Source: Pyrinomonadaceae bacterium
GTDB taxonomy: Bacteria; Acidobacteriota; Blastocatellia; Pyrinomonadales; Pyrinomonadaceae
Length of the DNA: 17,221 nt
Assembly (NCBI GenBank): GCA_013812565.1
Contig: JACCTF010000212.1
Coordinates: 1-17,221, forward strand
Reading direction: 5' to 3'
Positions 14,772-17,221 of the stretch are shown in pieces; position 1 is the first letter of the stretch; each line of letters opens with the position of its first letter. The notes beneath the pieces were generated by a model. The model saw only the letters and a list, made by a program, of their open reading frames with translations, was not told the DNA's origin and searched no databases. The translations under genes and the position numbers were made by a program.

Positions 14772-15818
14772 GTGAGAAGACCTTCTGTTTTGAAACTCGG
14801 TGTTATCCTCGCGGCCTCAGCGCTTGTGTATTTGGCTGCCGCACGATCACGAAAATCATTTGCGCAAGAGACGACGAACTTTCCTGTTATCGGCAAGATC
14901 ATCCGCCACGACCCGCGGCTTGATCAACTGATTGCTGCCGATGCAAAACTTGAAGTTCTGGCCTCCGGGTTCGAGTGGTCAGAGGGGCCGGTCTGGATCA
15001 AAGACGGGGGGCACCTGCTCTTCTCCGACATCCCTCGCAACTCAGTAATGAAATGGAAGGAAGGGGCGGGCATCAGTCTATATATGAAGCCGGCGGGGTA
15101 CACTGGTGTTGCCGACTACGGACGCGAGCCGGGCAGCAACGGGCTGACGCTCGACTCAGAAGGACGCTTGGTGTTGTGCGAGCATGGTGATCGTCGCATC
15201 TCGCGCCTTGAATCCGGCGGCGGCGGCAAGCGGACGCTTATTGACGATTACGAGGGCAAGCGGCTCAACTCGCCGAACGATCTTGTCTTCAAATCGAATG
15301 GCGACCTCTATTTTACCGATCCACCTTACGGTTTACCGAAAGGCTCGGATGATTCGAGACGCGAACTCGACTTCTGCGGCGTCTATCGCCTGACGCGCGA
15401 TGGTAAAGTGACGCTGCTGACCAAAGAGATGACGCGGCCCAACGGCATCGCCTTCTCGCCGGATGAGCGGACGTTGTACGTCGCGCAGTCCGATCCGCAG
15501 CGCGCCGTGTGGATGGCGTTTCCCGTCAAACCGGATGGCACGGTTGGCCCAGGCCGAGTCTTCTACGATGCAACCAGCATGGTCGGTAAACTGCCGGGAC
15601 TACCAGATGGAATGAAAGTAGACCGTGCGGGCAACGTGTTTGCGACCGGGCCAGGGGGAGTTCACATCTTTGCTTCTGATGGAACACCGCTCGGGCGCAT
15701 CGACACGGGCGAAGCTACCGCCAACTGCGCGTGGGGTGATGACGGCTCAACGCTCTACATCACAGCGGATGCGTACCTCTGCCGCATCAAGACCCGGACC
15801 AAAGGAGCGGGTTGGTAG
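14772..15818 (+). CDS. Exported SMP-30/gluconolactonase/LRE-like protein
   Basis: The 348-aa product has an N-terminal signal peptide or anchor (about 5-32, ending SFAQ) and a six-bladed beta-propeller of the SMP-30/gluconolactonase type. Family signatures are FEWSEGPVW with Glu71, RLNSPNDLVFKSNGDLYFTDPPYG with Asn169, RPNGIAFSPDERTLYVAQS with Asn224, and LPDGMKVDRAGNVFATG with Asp279. Glu71, Asn169 and Asp279 occupy positions of the divalent-metal ligands known in this family, so metal-dependent lactone hydrolysis (sugar-lactone type) in the periplasm is plausible; the true substrate is unknown. The GTG start is supported by GGGAG. It is convergent with the next gene and separated from carD by 164 bp. 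Confidence 0.9.
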   Translation: MRRPSVLKLGVILAASALVYLAAARSRKSFAQETTNFPVIGKIIRHDPRLDQLIAADAKLEVLASGFEWSEGPVWIKDGGHLLFSDIPRNSVMKWKEGAGISLYMKPAGYTGVADYGREPGSNGLTLDSEGRLVLCEHGDRRISRLESGGGGKRTLIDDYEGKRLNSPNDLVFKSNGDLYFTDPPYGLPKGSDDSRRELDFCGVYRLTRDGKVTLLTKEMTRPNGIAFSPDERTLYVAQSDPQRAVWMAFPVKPDGTVGPGRVFYDATSMVGKLPGLPDGMKVDRAGNVFATGPGGVHIFASDGTPLGRIDTGEATANCAWGDDGSTLYITADAYLCRIKTRTKGAGW

Positions 15819-15940
15819 GCGCGGCGACAATCGTGATTGAGAATCTCCTGTAAATAAAGATCAAGGTATGCGCTGAATTTCAGTTGGCGAATTTAATGAT
15901 CAGCATCAGCACAGAGTTGCGTGGCTTACCCGGCGCACTT
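15819..15940. other. Short convergent intergenic region
   Basis: A spacer of 122 bp between the ends of two convergent genes. I see no strong hairpin; CAATCGTGATTG near 15829-15840 is a palindrome too tight to fold alone. Confidence 0.4.
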
Positions 15941-16885
15941 TCAGTTAATTAATTGCCTGCACCCTGCTTGCCCCTGCCTGCTATCTCTACTACTACGTCC
16001 CAGAAAAAACTTCGCCAAGACCGAACCCACAGAGGAGGGCCGCGAGTTCTGGCGTCCTCCCTGCCAGGCTTGCACGCACCCGACTTGTGGCACCGTAAAC
16101 CGTAAGCTCCCACCGGCAAACCCGCCGACCATCTTGCGTTGACGGCGCACCGCGGCTTCGCGCTCGATTGCCGCCGTGTGCGCCGCTTTGTAGTTCAGCG
16201 TCTGCCCACGCCTGCGCTGTTCGGCAAACGCCAAGACCTCCGCGACCTCGTGCAGATATAACGCCATCAGCGGCACAACCTTCCCGACCCCCTCGGCTTG
16301 TTCTGCAACAGCGACGCTTGCGAAGTGGCGACTGACCTCGGTCTGCTGCGCAATTGCGCCGGTGTGAAAGGCGATCACCGCAAACACATCGCTGGCGGGT
16401 TGTGGAACGAGCGGGCGTCCACGAATCCCGCTGACATGCCCGCCGCCCCAAATGTACCCTTGTCCAGTAAAGGTTTGTGCAATCCTCGTGCGTGGGTACA
16501 ACTTACAAGTGTTAATAAACAGTTCGGCAACTGCCTCACCATCTCTCCCGGCGTAGAAGACCATTAAATCTGGCGCCGTTGTAAAGTCAAACAGCAGTTG
16601 CGCTGTCGCATCTCCGGCCACTTCGCTTGCCGTGACCTCGAAGCTGACGCTGCCATCCGCTGCGATGCTCAGACGATCCCGCCACGCCCCGGCCCAGTCG
16701 GCGAGAATCCCGTAGAGCACTGCCTGCTCACCGGCGAGTTTAAGTGACATACGGGGCCGGGGCGTAGTAGTCGGTGCGGTGATATCGTCGGATAGTACCG
16801 CGCGTTGGGGGGCGTGCTGCGCGTTGCCGCGTTCGGCGATGCTCGGCAGCAAGAGGATGAGGACCGTCAGCAAAGGTCGCAACAT
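15941..16885 (-). CDS. Exported hypothetical protein, 314 aa
   Basis: The start ATG (16885-16883) has AGGAG six bases upstream, a good Shine-Dalgarno sequence. A signal peptide is clear (MLRPLLTVLILLLPSIAERGNA, likely cleaved before QH), so the protein is exported. The mature part has a Thr/Pro-rich linker (about 36-45). A beta-rich stretch follows (about 46-115: MSLKLAGEQAVLYGILADWAGAWRDRLSIA to LLFDFTTAPDLMVFYAGRDGEAVAELFINTCK). Then come a Gly/aromatic loop (GQGYIWGGGHVSG) and a helical region (about 190-250, including ALYLHEVAEVLAFAEQRRRGQ). The C-terminus is basic and low in order. There are three Cys in the mature part (in NTCKLY, VGCVQA and AGCRQL). I recognise no family and propose no function. 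The good RBS and signal peptide make it a real gene. Confidence 0.7.
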   Translation of the reverse strand: MLRPLLTVLILLLPSIAERGNAQHAPQRAVLSDDITAPTTTPRPRMSLKLAGEQAVLYGILADWAGAWRDRLSIAADGSVSFEVTASEVAGDATAQLLFDFTTAPDLMVFYAGRDGEAVAELFINTCKLYPRTRIAQTFTGQGYIWGGGHVSGIRGRPLVPQPASDVFAVIAFHTGAIAQQTEVSRHFASVAVAEQAEGVGKVVPLMALYLHEVAEVLAFAEQRRRGQTLNYKAAHTAAIEREAAVRRQRKMVGGFAGGSLRFTVPQVGCVQAWQGGRQNSRPSSVGSVLAKFFLGRSSRDSRQGQAGCRQLIN

Positions 16886-17221
16886 GGCCTGCTCCTCGGC
16901 ATCTGTGATGTCTATCGTTTCTGCTGGTCGCTTTTCTCCAGCCAGCTACAACGACACAGAGGCCTTCTCAGTGTTCAAGGTTAAATCCGATACGCTTTCA
17001 CGCACATTGGTGACGCGAGATGGAAAGAGGTGGTTCGGGGCAATGACTATTGATCACCCATTGAGTGACCATCCAGTCTGTCGCTTCTGAAGCGGCTGAC
17101 GTTGTGGCAGCTTACACCGGTCTGCTCTGCGGCGCTACACTTTTTTAATCAAGCAACGCTGAACCACTATGGATGGTTGATTCGGACGGGTAAACGGAAA
17201 GTGAGGACTGTTGTTTAACTC
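16886..17221. other. Right-edge region without a supported gene
   Basis: This stretch upstream of the minus-strand exported-protein gene presumably holds its promoter, but I see no convincing -35/-10 pair. The plus-strand ORF entering from 16779 (ending 17090) runs antisense through the start of that gene and has no start signal, so it is not called. Confidence 0.5.

Noticed and set aside
14648..14923. Plus-strand ORF of 91 codons before the SMP-30-like gene
   Set aside because: It overlaps the signal peptide region of the better-supported GTG 14772 gene by about half its length and has no ribosome binding site or family.
16779..17090. Plus-strand ORF of 103 codons at the right end
   Set aside because: It runs antisense through the signal-peptide end of the exported-protein gene, with no start signal or family.

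Overview
The window looks like chromosomal DNA of a moderately GC-rich Gram-negative bacterium, most likely an Acidobacteriota member (Blastocatellia-like). This is an inference from three things: a very large TonB-dependent-type outer-membrane protein with an N-terminal carboxypeptidase-regulatory-like domain (a hallmark of that phylum), a CarD-type transcription factor, and the general codon style. No rRNA, tRNA, CRISPR array or intact insertion sequence is visible.

Layout. (1) Positions 1-1359, minus strand: the 5' part of an MreB-like actin homologue (running off the left edge) with an unknown 176-codon gene upstream of it. (2) 1498-2498: a small plausible ORF (77 aa) followed by about 770 bp without a convincing gene but with several short perfect inverted repeats and a perfect 19-bp tandem duplication just before the next gene. 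(3) 2499-6314: a 1271-aa Oar-like outer-membrane receptor, followed by two adjacent hairpins. (4) 6444-6806: a stand-alone OmpR/PhoB-type winged-helix protein without a receiver domain. (5) 6901-7002: a roughly 102-bp MITE-like element with 16-bp terminal inverted repeats and a 7-bp direct repeat on each side, inserted directly against the start of pstS. (6) 7031-13875: a complete phosphate uptake and sensing cluster pstS-pstC-pstA-pstB-phoU-phoB-phoR, all on the plus strand. (7) 14059-14607: carD-family regulator with its own promoter and strong Shine-Dalgarno sequence. (8) 14772-15818: an exported SMP-30/gluconolactonase-like protein. (9) 15941-16885, minus strand: an exported protein of unknown function, convergent with the SMP-30 gene. 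16886-17221 holds no supported gene.

How it works together. PstS (lipoprotein) captures phosphate and hands it to the PstC-PstA channel powered by PstB. PhoU connects transporter state to the PhoR kinase, and PhoR phosphorylates PhoB. The spaces between pst genes contain related AGTCAGA-type repeats that can fold into hairpins and may set the relative amounts of the transcripts' products. The most interesting observations are: the MITE next to pstS; the MreB-like protein in which the second Glu of the usual IEEP motif is replaced by Gly; an apparently shortened plug domain in the receptor; and the structured leader in front of it. I did not find a clear candidate for a wholly new multi-gene system.
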